From contig CAYJKT010000012.1 in assembly GCA_964370775.1 (NCBI GenBank), forward strand, positions 1 through 64,000: DNA of 64,000 nt, given 5' to 3'. Every line of letters begins with the position of its first letter. Position 1 is the stretch's first letter. This document shows, piece by piece, positions 1 through 8,526 of this stretch. The stretch comes from SIG603 sp964370775 (GTDB lineage Bacteria; Bacillota; Clostridia; Oscillospirales; Acutalibacteraceae). A program made the translations under genes and the position numbers. The notes under the pieces were generated by a model. It ran no database searches. It saw nothing but the letters and a program-made list of their open reading frames with translations, and was not told the origin of the DNA.

Positions 1-218
1 TTTCTTCATCAATCCCATTTTAACGTATTTTGGTATTTTATGCTCTACTTTTTTTATTTTTTGTAGGCTCTTTTTTACCACCCCAACTTTTATTATAGAG
101 CCTGTATAAATAGCAACCCGTATTTTACCATTTTACATTGATTGTAGGGCAAGGGCTCTGCTCTTGCCGAGATACATATTTGCATTAAAGTAAATTCACA
201 CAAAAACCTATGGTTTAG

Positions 219-378
219 GTAGGGGCGAGCTGTGTTCGTCTGAAAGCATAGGTTTCTGTAAACTTAATATATATGGTTAATTTATATATTTTTTAGCTAT
301 ATTAAATCGAAAATATTAAATCGAAAATTATTACAATTCGTACATTAGTTCTAACGTACGAGTACAGCTCGCCCCTAC
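219..378. repeat. Inverted-repeat element, MITE-like
   Basis: A 15-nt arm gtaggggcgagctgt at 219-233 is matched perfectly in reverse complement at 364-378. After two mismatched bases the next four bases of the arms also pair. The 130 bp between the arms is AT-rich and has no reading frame. A smaller inner repeat (aacctatg near 206, cataggtt near 247) and a short hairpin ggcaag/cttgcc near 148-168 lie beside it. Arms with this GC-rich seven-base core stand out from the local composition. It could be a non-autonomous mobile element or a dispersed intergenic repeat; no clear target-site duplication was seen. Confidence 0.45.
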
Positions 379-433
379 GTTTGTTTTAGATATTTACACC
401 ATATTATTTATAAAATGAATTCTTTCACATTAA

Positions 434-469
434 AATAGAGAGGCTACCATCTTAGGTAACCTCTCTATT
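434..469 (-). terminator. Intrinsic terminator after the COG0523 GTPase gene
   Basis: A 15-bp stem with one C-A mismatch (aatagagagg... pairing with ...cctctctatt) and a 6-nt loop. On the minus strand it is followed by TTTTAAT. It lies 60 bp after the stop of the minus-strand gene ending at 530. The rest of 1-529 shows no gene. Confidence 0.7.
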
Positions 470-529
470 ATTCTATATTATGTTTATTATAATCACAGTA
501 CTTTTAAATTAACACCAAAATTAACTTGA

Positions 530-1447
530 TTATCCAAATTTTACAGAAGCTTTGGTCTCGTACCATTTTAACGCATAGTTAATGGTTTTTCTCATATCCA
601 TTCCAGCAGTTGCAAGTACGTTAATCACAAGCTCATCAGGTTTTTTACCATTCCAAGGCTCTACTTTAACATAAGAACCTACACAATCAACAAGCAAATA
701 TCCGTCACTTTTGGTGTGGATAAAGCCTTTAATTCTACTTGTTTCTTCACAAAACATTTTAATAAACTTTTCTACTTCGTTAAGTGTCATATCTTCGCTT
801 ATATCAATGCTTGCACGCTGCAAAGTAATATCCATAGCTGTACTTCCTACTTCTTCTCTAATGTACGGATGCAGGTCATCTAAAATGCTAATGTCTACTT
901 TGCCCATACTTGTAGATATTATTTTAAGCTCTGGGTAACGCTCCAAAATCAAACCTTTGGTTTCCTCTTGCTGTTCGGTGGTCGCTAAATCTATCTTATT
1001 AAGCAAAGCTAAATCTGCAACAGCCAATTGTTTTGAGCAAACTCTAGCTGTGCTTAAAACTTTCTTAAACCTCACGCTGTCTATCAAGCAAATGCAACCT
1101 TTATAATTAAGTTTGTTTTGCTTCTCGAACTGCTGGGTAACTGCTCTAATACTTGTGGGGTCACTCAAACCAGATGCCTCTACTATAAGTATCTCAGGCT
1201 GTGTTTCTAGTCCGTCATTAAGTGCTTCCTCAAACATATCTGCTCTACAGCTACAGAAAATCGAGCCCCCACTTATCTCTTTTAAAGTAGCACCGATTTC
1301 TTCAAGAAGTTTTCCGTCTACGCCCTCTTTGCCGTACTCATTAATAATAAGCCTAAGATTTTTACCCTTGAACAACAGCATGAAATTCTTTAAAAAAGTT
1401 GTTTTGCCAGCACCTAAAAAACCTGTTATTAGGTAGAAATCTGTCAT
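530..1447 (-). CDS. COG0523/G3E-family GTPase (CobW-like metallochaperone)
   Basis: 305 aa. G3E P-loop GTPase: Walker A GFLGAGKT near residues 9-16, an NKID guanine-specificity motif near 150, and a CobW C-terminal region. Family members insert or deliver metals (cobalt, zinc, iron) to client enzymes in the cytosol. The family's metal-binding CxCC motif is altered: the sequence reads IFCSCR, so the last Cys is Arg and only a CxC remains. The start ATG overlaps the stop of the upstream methyltransferase gene by 4 nt, so the two are translationally coupled. The methyltransferase is therefore the likely client, by context only. A terminator follows at 434-469. Confidence 0.85.
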   Translation of the reverse strand: MTDFYLITGFLGAGKTTFLKNFMLLFKGKNLRLIINEYGKEGVDGKLLEEIGATLKEISGGSIFCSCRADMFEEALNDGLETQPEILIVEASGLSDPTSIRAVTQQFEKQNKLNYKGCICLIDSVRFKKVLSTARVCSKQLAVADLALLNKIDLATTEQQEETKGLILERYPELKIISTSMGKVDISILDDLHPYIREEVGSTAMDITLQRASIDISEDMTLNEVEKFIKMFCEETSRIKGFIHTKSDGYLLVDCVGSYVKVEPWNGKKPDELVINVLATAGMDMRKTINYALKWYETKASVKFG

Positions 1448-2799
1448 AGAACTTCCTCAATAACTTTTGTGAATTCCTCTTGTGACGGAATGATTGATGA
1501 GAATTTAAGTTGTCCGTTAATGTAAATAGCTGGTAGGTTTTTGACTCCCATTTTAACACAACGAGCAATGTTTTCTTTCTCTGTAAATTTATATTCTACC
1601 ATATCAATTTTATCGCCAAATACATCTTTAACAGCGTTTGCAGCACCCATCATATATGTACAAGCTGCACATTGTTGACTGTCTAGTGTGAATACCTCCA
1701 CCAAAGGTTTAGCAAGATTTTCGTAATCTGGTAGCTCAACATCAATATCAAATGCAGAAGTAGCAACATAGCTTTCTAGGATTTTTCTAGCGCTATCTGT
1801 GTTGATAACTGCTTGTGCAACAGCAATTCCGTTTTCAACTGGTATGTTGAACGGCATGTCACAACCAGGTGAGATGATAAGATTTTTCTTGTTCTCAACT
1901 TTATCTAACAACTCAACAACATATTTCATGTTGTCTTCTTGTGTTCCGTGAAGCATTACTGTAGTTAGAGGAATATTACCACCGATAACAACATTGTATT
2001 GGTCTGTGATTTGTTTTGCAGCAACTAAATCAACGTTTTCATCAACAGAGATACTGTCTGGGTTAGTTTGGCACATTACCTCGATATTTCTTGTAGCATC
2101 ACCACATACAAAGAAAGAAGAATAAGCACCGTTATCTTTAATGAATTTAAAAACTTCTGAGTATGGTTTTGTTAAAAATTCCTCAAAGTGAGACGCAGAA
2201 ATTTGTGATACAAGAGGGTCAACCACAGCAATAACGTCCATACCAGCCTCAATATAGTAACTAGCAACAGCGTTTACAACTTCTTTGCAGTAGTCTAGCA
2301 ATTCTTCTACATATTCTTCATCGTCATACATATCCATGAAAAGGTCGTTACCTCTTAAATGGCTAGCTAAAGTGAAAGGTCCACATATTAAGCCATATAG
2401 AGCCGTTGTGTCACCAACAGAAGCTTTCATTCTTTTCATAACGTCAATAACCATTGGAATTCTGCCGTCTGTGCTTTTTGGCACTGTGCATTTGCAAGGT
2501 ACGTTCATTGTTTCTTCTAAAGGATGAGTTTTAACAGAAGGTAGATTATCGTCAAACCATACTAGCTCACAACCCAAAATCTCTGCTTCAATTTGTAAAT
2601 CGAACATGATAGGTTGTCCGTCTGGTTTATACAACTTGTTAACTTCCATCAGCGCTTTATATAATTCGTCAGCATCTGTTAAAAGAGTAGTAGCATTTAC
2701 ACCTGTTAATGTGCCAGCATGAATACCTGCAAACGGAATCCACGGTGCTCTTTCAGTTGCTTTGTGTTGTAGTGTATCTAGTATTAATTGTTTTGACAT
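1444..2799 (-). CDS. Uroporphyrinogen-decarboxylase/MtaA-type methyltransferase with C-terminal thioredoxin-like domain
   Basis: 451 aa, ATG with AAAGGAG 8 nt upstream. Residues about 1-340 form a URO-D fold of the MtaA/CmuA branch, which in known members moves methyl groups from a corrinoid to a thiol through a zinc ion. Two cysteines of the zinc site are visible (FFVCGD and SPGCDMP), but the His of the usual HxC motif appears to be Phe. Residues about 365-451 form a thioredoxin-like domain with a CAAC redox motif and a cis-Pro-like NLPAIYING segment. The usual family length is about 340 aa, so this is a fusion. It is coupled to a COG0523 GTPase. Substrate unknown; true haem-pathway activity is unlikely as no haem genes are nearby. 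Confidence 0.8.
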   Translation of the reverse strand: MSKQLILDTLQHKATERAPWIPFAGIHAGTLTGVNATTLLTDADELYKALMEVNKLYKPDGQPIMFDLQIEAEILGCELVWFDDNLPSVKTHPLEETMNVPCKCTVPKSTDGRIPMVIDVMKRMKASVGDTTALYGLICGPFTLASHLRGNDLFMDMYDDEEYVEELLDYCKEVVNAVASYYIEAGMDVIAVVDPLVSQISASHFEEFLTKPYSEVFKFIKDNGAYSSFFVCGDATRNIEVMCQTNPDSISVDENVDLVAAKQITDQYNVVIGGNIPLTTVMLHGTQEDNMKYVVELLDKVENKKNLIISPGCDMPFNIPVENGIAVAQAVINTDSARKILESYVATSAFDIDVELPDYENLAKPLVEVFTLDSQQCAACTYMMGAANAVKDVFGDKIDMVEYKFTEKENIARCVKMGVKNLPAIYINGQLKFSSIIPSQEEFTKVIEEVL

Positions 2800-3054
2800 A
2801 GTAATTCTCCTTTAAAATGTTATGATTGTATTATAATAAAACGATTAACTTATTGCTTGTTATTTTTTAGACTTTTTTTGTATTTTTTTGCCCTATTTTA
2901 TTATATATAATATATTATTACAATCTTGAAGATAAAATTGTGATATTATTCTAAAAATTAAAGTAAACTTTTTAATTTTATTTAATATATTTTGTTGCTT
3001 TTTGTGTAATTATATTATATAATTACGATTAATATAAGAAAGGTGGTACGCCCA

Positions 3055-4518
3055 ATGAAAAACGCAAATAAACCAAATGTTATAGTTATTTATGCAGATG
3101 ACTTAGGATACGGAGATTTATCTTGTTATGGTGCAAATGGAGTAGAGACACCAAATGTAGATAATTTATGTGAAAACGGAGTTAGATTTTACAACGCTTA
3201 TTCAACTTCTGCTGTGTGTACTCCAGCAAGATACAGCTTGCTAACAGGTGAATACCCATTTAGAAATCAATACACAAAAATTTTACCGGGAGACGCTGGT
3301 TGCATTATCGGTAAAGACCAAATGACACTTCCAAAAGTGTTTAAATCAGCTGGTTACAAAACTGCTGTTATTGGTAAATGGCATTTAGGCATGGGCGACG
3401 GAAACATAAATTGGAACGATCAAATTAATCACTGCCCTAACGATTTAGGTTTTGATTTTTCTTTTGTTTTCCCAGGCACAAACGACAGAGTACCTTGCGT
3501 TTATGTAAAAAACGGACTAGTTCAAAATCTTGACAAAAACGACCCTATCGAAGTTCATTATGGACCTGAGTGCCCTTATGATGACATTGATACATACAGC
3601 AAAAATCCTGAAAAACTAAGACTTACTTCATCTCATGGTCATAACCAAAGCTTGATTAACGGCGTTGGTAGAATTGGCTATATGAGAGGTGGCAAGGCAG
3701 CTATTTGGAAAGATGAAGACCTTGCAGAGACTTTCTTAGGCGAGCTAACTAATTTTATAGACAACAGCGAAGACCCATTCTTTGCGTTCTATTCGCTTCA
3801 CCAACCACACGTGCCTAGACTACCTAACGAGAAATTCGCTGGCAAGTCAAAACTTGGTAGCCGTGGTGATGTTATTTTAGAGCTAGACTGGTGCGTTGGC
3901 GAGCTTACAAAACATCTTGAAAGCAAAGGTATTTTAGAAGACACAATCATCATATTCTCTAGCGATAACGGCCCTGTTCTTGATGACGGATACAACGATA
4001 GAGCGATTTCTCTAAAAGGCACACACAGACCAGCAGGCCCTCTAAGAGGTGGTAAATACAGTAAGTTTGACGGTGGTGCTAGAATTCCGTTTATTCTATC
4101 ATGGAAAAATCATACAGATAAAAGAGATTCAGGCGCGTTAGTTTCTCAAGTAGACTTAGCTGGTTCTTTTGCTAAAATGCTTGGTGTAAACTTAGGGGAA
4201 GGCGAGTGTGTTGACAGCTTTGATATGCTAGACGCATTACTTGGTAAAACTGACACTGGTAGAGACGATTACATGTTTGAGAGCGTAAACAAAGCTCACA
4301 TTTTAAGACAAGGTAAATGGGCATACTTAGAACCAAGTGAAGGTCCTTGGAGATCTATGCAAGTAGGACACGAGCTAGGCAATTCGCTAGACCAACAACT
4401 TTACAATATGTATTACGATATCGGTCAAACTGATGACATTGCTGACAATTTCCAAGAGATTGCTAACGCTATGCAAGAAAGAATTAATGAGATTTTAGCA
4501 AGTAAACAAACTAGATAA
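3055..4518 (+). CDS. Sulfatase (arylsulfatase family, Cys-type)
   Basis: 487 aa. ATG 3055 was chosen because AAAGGTGG lies 6-7 nt upstream; a GTG at 3043 falls inside that site. The N-terminus has the metal-binding PNVIVIYADDLGYGD segment. The catalytic signature CTPAR begins at Cys55, which must be converted to formylglycine; FGE or an anaerobic radical-SAM maturase would be needed and neither is in the window. Later motifs include GKWHLG, HQPHVP and SSDNGP. No signal peptide is visible, so it is probably cytoplasmic and acts on imported sulfate esters. It is divergent from the methyltransferase gene, with a 255-bp AT-rich gap. Specific substrate not determinable. Confidence 0.9.
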   Translation: MKNANKPNVIVIYADDLGYGDLSCYGANGVETPNVDNLCENGVRFYNAYSTSAVCTPARYSLLTGEYPFRNQYTKILPGDAGCIIGKDQMTLPKVFKSAGYKTAVIGKWHLGMGDGNINWNDQINHCPNDLGFDFSFVFPGTNDRVPCVYVKNGLVQNLDKNDPIEVHYGPECPYDDIDTYSKNPEKLRLTSSHGHNQSLINGVGRIGYMRGGKAAIWKDEDLAETFLGELTNFIDNSEDPFFAFYSLHQPHVPRLPNEKFAGKSKLGSRGDVILELDWCVGELTKHLESKGILEDTIIIFSSDNGPVLDDGYNDRAISLKGTHRPAGPLRGGKYSKFDGGARIPFILSWKNHTDKRDSGALVSQVDLAGSFAKMLGVNLGEGECVDSFDMLDALLGKTDTGRDDYMFESVNKAHILRQGKWAYLEPSEGPWRSMQVGHELGNSLDQQLYNMYYDIGQTDDIADNFQEIANAMQERINEILASKQTR

Positions 4519-4532
4519 TCGTACCTTTAATA

Positions 4533-4565
4533 AAAACTGGCTAAGATAAGCTCTTAGCCAGTTTT
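4533..4565. terminator. Bidirectional intrinsic terminator
   Basis: A perfect 13-bp stem (aaaactggctaag pairing with cttagccagtttt) and a 7-nt loop, A-rich on one side and T-rich on the other. It sits between the convergent sulfatase gene (ends 4518) and lipoprotein gene (ends 4567) and can serve both. Confidence 0.85.
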
Positions 4566-4566
4566 G

Positions 4567-5070
4567 CTATTTCGATTTCATATCCTCTGTAAATTGTTGA
4601 CTAAACACAGAGATTACACTTTCTATTTCTTCGTTATTTTCTGTGGTGAAAAGCGATAGATACAGAGTGTCTTCGTTCATCACATTAACCGTGCTTGTTG
4701 CTACTTTACCTTTATCGTCTCTTAACGTGAATACGCTTATAGAATGTGCAAAATCAATTCCGTCACTTTCCGAGCCTGTAACATATTGCTCAAAATCTTC
4801 CATGTCATATCCATGCAAATCTTCGTCTGATACATCTTCCGATATTCTCAAAACATACTCGGCTTCTTCATAAACAAACTCTAGTTGCAGTATTGTATCT
4901 TCTTGTATTTCAGCCACTATATCCGTTGCACCCTCAGGGTCAGTTATTTCAAATCCCATATCTTCGTAAAGAGTATAAGTATCTTCATAAATAGTGTTTT
5001 TGGGTTCACCACAAGATACTAATGTAATCATTAAAAAAATAGTCATTGTAAGACTTATAATAATTCTCAT
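4567..5070 (-). CDS. Predicted lipoprotein of unknown function
   Basis: 167 aa from ATG 5070, which has GGGGAG 6 nt upstream; a start 27 nt earlier would overlap the serpin gene and lacks a ribosome binding site. The N-terminal signal peptide ends in the lipobox LVSC, so the mature protein should be anchored outside the membrane. The rest is acidic and beta-rich with no recognised domain. It is the last gene of the sigma/anti-sigma/serpin operon, 13 bp after the serpin stop, and ends at a strong bidirectional terminator. It may share an envelope role with the serpin; that is inference from position only. Confidence 0.75.
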   Translation of the reverse strand: MRIIISLTMTIFLMITLVSCGEPKNTIYEDTYTLYEDMGFEITDPEGATDIVAEIQEDTILQLEFVYEEAEYVLRISEDVSDEDLHGYDMEDFEQYVTGSESDGIDFAHSISVFTLRDDKGKVATSTVNVMNEDTLYLSLFTTENNEEIESVISVFSQQFTEDMKSK

Positions 5071-5083
5071 AGTGTTCTCCCCT

Positions 5084-6328
5084 TTATTCAGTCGCAAATT
5101 GATGCACGCCCATAAACAATGGTAAGTTAAATTCTTCGTCTACTATCATAAAGAAAAATGGTCTCTCTAAATACACTTCTTTTGGTACAACCATTGTCTC
5201 GCTCGAACCCTCTGCCATTGCTACAACTGTAACTGCACCTGCTTTTGTACCTTTTTCATCTACTGCAATTTTTGTCTTGTGAATAACATCACTAATGTAT
5301 AACCCGTTGCCGTTACTAGTGCCTATACCGTAAAAATCAGCTTTCGCAGAGTCAAATGCATCTGTCATTCCTAAATCAATTAGTGTTTCGTTAAGATGTA
5401 TATCATACTCAAAAGTGAATTTTGGTATTCTGGCGTTGACTGGAGTTGCTTGAGCACTTTTTGTCGCTTTTATCAATTCTTCGCCATTTAAACTGCTCAT
5501 GAATTCGTCTATGTTTATGTTTTCATCTGGTAAGAGAGCTACAAAAGAATACTTTCTATCAGCATAATACTTTTTAAAACCTACAGCGTTATCCATTTCT
5601 ATGTAAGAATGTTCCTCGCTATATAAAAAATCAATTTCTGTTGTCTCGCCTGTTATATCTGTAAAACCATTTTTTCTAACTTGAACATCTTCATAAATGT
5701 TTTGCCATTCTGCATCAAATGACAACGCATTTATCAAATACATTACCACATCATTAGTAGGTACATTTTTTAGCATTTCCTCTATTTGTTTGTCCGTATT
5801 CACGTACACCCATTCATTGATTTCATCTATCGCTTTTTGGTCGAACATAGTTTTAAAAACTTCTGCATTATAGTATTCTTTGTTCTCAAACAAAAAATCA
5901 TCTTCTACAAACAGGCTTTCGTCATCTTTTATCCAAATAGAATTCGCTGTGTACATAGTGTATTTATCATCACTTGGTAAATATGCATTATACGCATGTA
6001 AAAAGTCATTTAGAGTGTCAATGTCACTACCTAAAACATCTTCTATTTGGCTTAAAGTCTCATTTTCTGCGCCATTTGTAACCATTGCAAGTGCAGTTGC
6101 TATGGACAGTGGAGAAATTAAAACGTTGCTGTTTTTATCAAAAATATGGTTAAATGTATTCAGCGAAAACTGAGTTATCTCAGCTGTTTTATCGCTATCT
6201 TCTGTTATCTCAATCGGTGATAAATCGACATCTCTTTTTGTTGATGATAATATCTCTATGCTTCTTACACAAGATGTAAGTGATAGCATTAAAGCTATAC
6301 TTAATAATAAGCTAATTCCCTTTTTCAT
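5084..6328 (-). CDS. Serpin family serine protease inhibitor, lipoprotein
   Basis: 414 aa, a full-length serpin. A signal peptide with lipobox LTSC gives a lipid-anchored extracellular inhibitor. Serpin landmarks are NVLISPLSIATALAM, the strand region FDAEWQ, the hinge DEKGTKAGAVTVVA and the C-terminal RPFFFMIVDEE and PLFMG motifs. The hinge has the small residues needed for loop insertion, so it should be inhibitory. Counting from the hinge Glu as P17 puts P1 near Gly in AMAEGSSE, suggesting an elastase- or subtilisin-like target; this is approximate. It is co-transcribed with an ECF sigma factor and its membrane partner, only 6 bp after the latter. Confidence 0.92.
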   Translation of the reverse strand: MKKGISLLLSIALMLSLTSCVRSIEILSSTKRDVDLSPIEITEDSDKTAEITQFSLNTFNHIFDKNSNVLISPLSIATALAMVTNGAENETLSQIEDVLGSDIDTLNDFLHAYNAYLPSDDKYTMYTANSIWIKDDESLFVEDDFLFENKEYYNAEVFKTMFDQKAIDEINEWVYVNTDKQIEEMLKNVPTNDVVMYLINALSFDAEWQNIYEDVQVRKNGFTDITGETTEIDFLYSEEHSYIEMDNAVGFKKYYADRKYSFVALLPDENINIDEFMSSLNGEELIKATKSAQATPVNARIPKFTFEYDIHLNETLIDLGMTDAFDSAKADFYGIGTSNGNGLYISDVIHKTKIAVDEKGTKAGAVTVVAMAEGSSETMVVPKEVYLERPFFFMIVDEEFNLPLFMGVHQFATE

Positions 6329-6334
6329 AACTAG

Positions 6335-7768
6335 TTACTCCTTTTCTTTTATCTCCATAAAATATTTTTCTATGCTCATATCTAAGCTTACTTCCGTTAC
6401 TCCAGTGTCTAAATCAAAGCCAAAGTTTTGGTTGACAATTTCAATGTTATCATAGTTTACAATGCTTGCAGTTTGCTCTGTAAAGTTAAGATTAGACCCT
6501 AATTTAGTTGCTAAATCATACCCAAACATGTCGCTACCTCCACTACCACCGTAGTAGTTGAAGTTAGCTTCTTTTGTGTTGTTAATATAGGCGCTTACGC
6601 TACTATTCGCTGGGATAGTCACTTGAAAATCTGCGTACATAATGTTGTTTTCACCTAGTATATAATGCAAGCTATCATCAAGTGAATTCAACATATACGC
6701 TTCTTCTTCGTTTAAAGAATTAAACAACAAATCGCTCAATGCACTCAGCACTAAATCTGTAGAAACATATTCAGAAAAATCTATCTCGTACTGACTAGTT
6801 CCGTCTTCTATAACAGTTCTCAACGCTTCCTCTAATGTGGTGGTATATATATTAACCTCGCACTCAGTTTCTGCTATTTCGTTTTGTATAGTTCCCTCTA
6901 AATTATAATCTTCAATATCTTCGCCAATTACAATAATATATCTGCTCTCATTATTATTTTCAAGCACAGAGAACCCATGTTCTTCGTAATTTTCATCATA
7001 GCTACCACCATTAAATCCAAAGGATAAAACTCTAGTATTTTCTCTGTCAATATCGTAACTAAAACTGATTTTAGGGTTATACTCACTATCGTTTTGAACG
7101 CTATAATCTGTCAGTTCATACACAGTTACATTTTCGCTAAGTTCGTTTGTTAATGGAACATTATTTACGTTCTCTAGCTCGGTTTTGTAATCATCAAAGC
7201 TATCGTATTCTTCTCCATAAACGCCACCACTGTTTAGGTGAAAATTCATGCTTATATCGGCACTTTCTCCGTCTATAGTTATAGTCGGAACTTTCTCTGG
7301 CGTGTCCTTAAAGCTGGACACAAACGGATACGTCAGTGTCACCGTTTTATCTTCGTTTGATGTATTAGTCAAAGTGTAGGTCTCATTAACTTGAACAGTA
7401 TTAATGTTGTTATACTCGTTACCTATAAAGTCAAATTCTATGTTACGTGTCGCATTCACGCTATCTGAATTACTGCTGTTTAGTGGAAAAATCGGCCCTG
7501 AATACGACATAAACTGTGTTGCGCCTTCTGTCTCTGCTTCTTCGGTAACTGTTTCTTCACCAGCACCTTCTGTTAAAGAACTATCGCTAGTCATTCCACC
7601 AATCAGAGGCAAAATGCTATATAATGCAATGCTCACAATCAGAACAAGACTTGCAACAGCAGTTAATACTTTAATATTTTTCACCTTGCTTCTTCTGTAA
7701 CTCTCAGCCGTCATAACATGTTTATCATCAATATCCGTTATTTTCTCATATAATTCTTCACCATTCAT
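6335..7768 (-). CDS. Membrane-anchored sigma partner, putative anti-sigma factor
   Basis: 477 aa. Residues 1-28 are cytoplasmic and polar, one transmembrane helix follows at about 33-56 (VLTAVASLVLIVSIALYSIL), and the remaining ~415 residues are extracytoplasmic, beta-rich and Asn/Ser/Glu-rich. The gene overlaps the upstream ECF sigma gene by 4 nt (ATGA), the usual arrangement for a sigma/anti-sigma pair. The cytoplasmic part is short for an anti-sigma domain and no zinc-binding HxxxCxxC is visible. The assignment rests on topology and coupling. The large outer domain may sense an envelope or protease signal. Confidence 0.7.
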   Translation of the reverse strand: MNGEELYEKITDIDDKHVMTAESYRRSKVKNIKVLTAVASLVLIVSIALYSILPLIGGMTSDSSLTEGAGEETVTEEAETEGATQFMSYSGPIFPLNSSNSDSVNATRNIEFDFIGNEYNNINTVQVNETYTLTNTSNEDKTVTLTYPFVSSFKDTPEKVPTITIDGESADISMNFHLNSGGVYGEEYDSFDDYKTELENVNNVPLTNELSENVTVYELTDYSVQNDSEYNPKISFSYDIDRENTRVLSFGFNGGSYDENYEEHGFSVLENNNESRYIIVIGEDIEDYNLEGTIQNEIAETECEVNIYTTTLEEALRTVIEDGTSQYEIDFSEYVSTDLVLSALSDLLFNSLNEEEAYMLNSLDDSLHYILGENNIMYADFQVTIPANSSVSAYINNTKEANFNYYGGSGGSDMFGYDLATKLGSNLNFTEQTASIVNYDNIEIVNQNFGFDLDTGVTEVSLDMSIEKYFMEIKEKE

Positions 7769-8325
7769 AGCTCTATCCCCTCCTTAATAAAATAATCTCT
7801 TAGTTTATTTCGTGTCCTAAAAGTCATAGATTTAACCTTGCTCTCGCTCATGCTATATCTTTTAGCTATCTCTTTAACCGAGTCAGAGAACCAGTATCTT
7901 CTAACAAACACGCACATTTCTTCTTTGCCAAGACTCTCTAAAAATGTGTTTATGTGGCTTATTAACTCGCTGTCTTCTAGCTTGCACATCTCATCATTAG
8001 GGTTAGGTATACAATCTTGCATTTCTGTTGTAAGCTCCACCACAAGAGAATTACGCTTTTGAGTGTGGTTACTCCTGTACTTATTCAAGGACAGGTTACG
8101 CACAATTTTAGCCAAGAACGCAAATAGATAATCTTTTGGAGTTTTTGGTGGTATCGTGTTCCATGCTGATAAATATGTATCGCTCTCACATTCTTCTACA
8201 TCTGATATATTGTTTATTATGTTGTAGGATATTTTTCTTAAACTTTTACCGTACTTCTCTTTTGTCATGTCTATAGCACTCTCATTTCGGCTTATAAACA
8301 AATCAACTATTGCAAAATCTTCCAT
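7765..8325 (-). CDS. ECF RNA polymerase sigma factor
   Basis: 186 aa from ATG 8325, preceded by AAGAGGTG; a GTG three codons earlier lies inside that site. Sigma-70 region 2 spans about residues 20-90 and region 4 about 125-180, with a helix-turn-helix in KEIAKRYSMSESKVKSMTFR. It lacks region 3, as ECF sigmas do. It is the first gene of an operon with its membrane partner, a serpin and a lipoprotein. The transcript starts at a promoter at 8455-8483 and must pass a terminator-like hairpin at 8384-8429 before reaching this gene. Confidence 0.88.
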   Translation of the reverse strand: MEDFAIVDLFISRNESAIDMTKEKYGKSLRKISYNIINNISDVEECESDTYLSAWNTIPPKTPKDYLFAFLAKIVRNLSLNKYRSNHTQKRNSLVVELTTEMQDCIPNPNDEMCKLEDSELISHINTFLESLGKEEMCVFVRRYWFSDSVKEIAKRYSMSESKVKSMTFRTRNKLRDYFIKEGIEL

Positions 8326-8382
8326 AACATTCACCTCTTACACTATATAACACCAAAATTTTTGTTTGGTTGCATTGTTTAA

Positions 8383-8448
8383 TAAAAAAAGTGACTTTCA
8401 CACAGATAAATTTATCGTGCGAGAGCCACCTCCTTAATTTTTTATATT
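8383..8448 (-). ncRNA. Short leader or small RNA (about 65 nt) before the sigma operon
   Basis: A strong promoter at 8455-8483 is followed by a hairpin at 8391-8429 (GTGGCTCTCGCACG... closing with ...TGTGTGAAAGTCAC) and then seven T on the minus strand. The short transcript starts with a very strong Shine-Dalgarno-like AAGGAGGTGG that lies partly in the stem and has no convincing reading frame (GTG gives five codons). It may be an attenuator for the sigma operon or a free small RNA. No known family recognised. Confidence 0.5.
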
Positions 8449-8454
8449 AGTTAA

Positions 8455-8483
8455 ATTATATACTATTACATTGAATTAGTCAA
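8455..8483 (-). promoter_or_regulatory. Sigma-A promoter of the sigma/serpin operon
   Basis: Minus-strand TTGACT at 8483-8478, a 17-bp spacer, and TATAAT at 8460-8455. Near-consensus. Transcription should begin near 8448, about 120 nt before the sigma gene. Confidence 0.7.
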
Positions 8484-8526
8484 TAATTCATATTTATCAT
8501 TATATCTAAAATGTATTTTTATGCAC

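Noticed and set aside
1..60. Start of a minus-strand gene running off the left edge (ATG near 52 reading MGLMKK)
   Set aside because: Too short to judge, with no convincing ribosome binding site or promoter.
1444..2799. Haem-pathway uroporphyrinogen decarboxylase (hemE)
   Set aside because: The sequence is of the MtaA/CmuA methyltransferase branch, carries a thioredoxin-like tail and is paired with a GTPase, not with haem genes.
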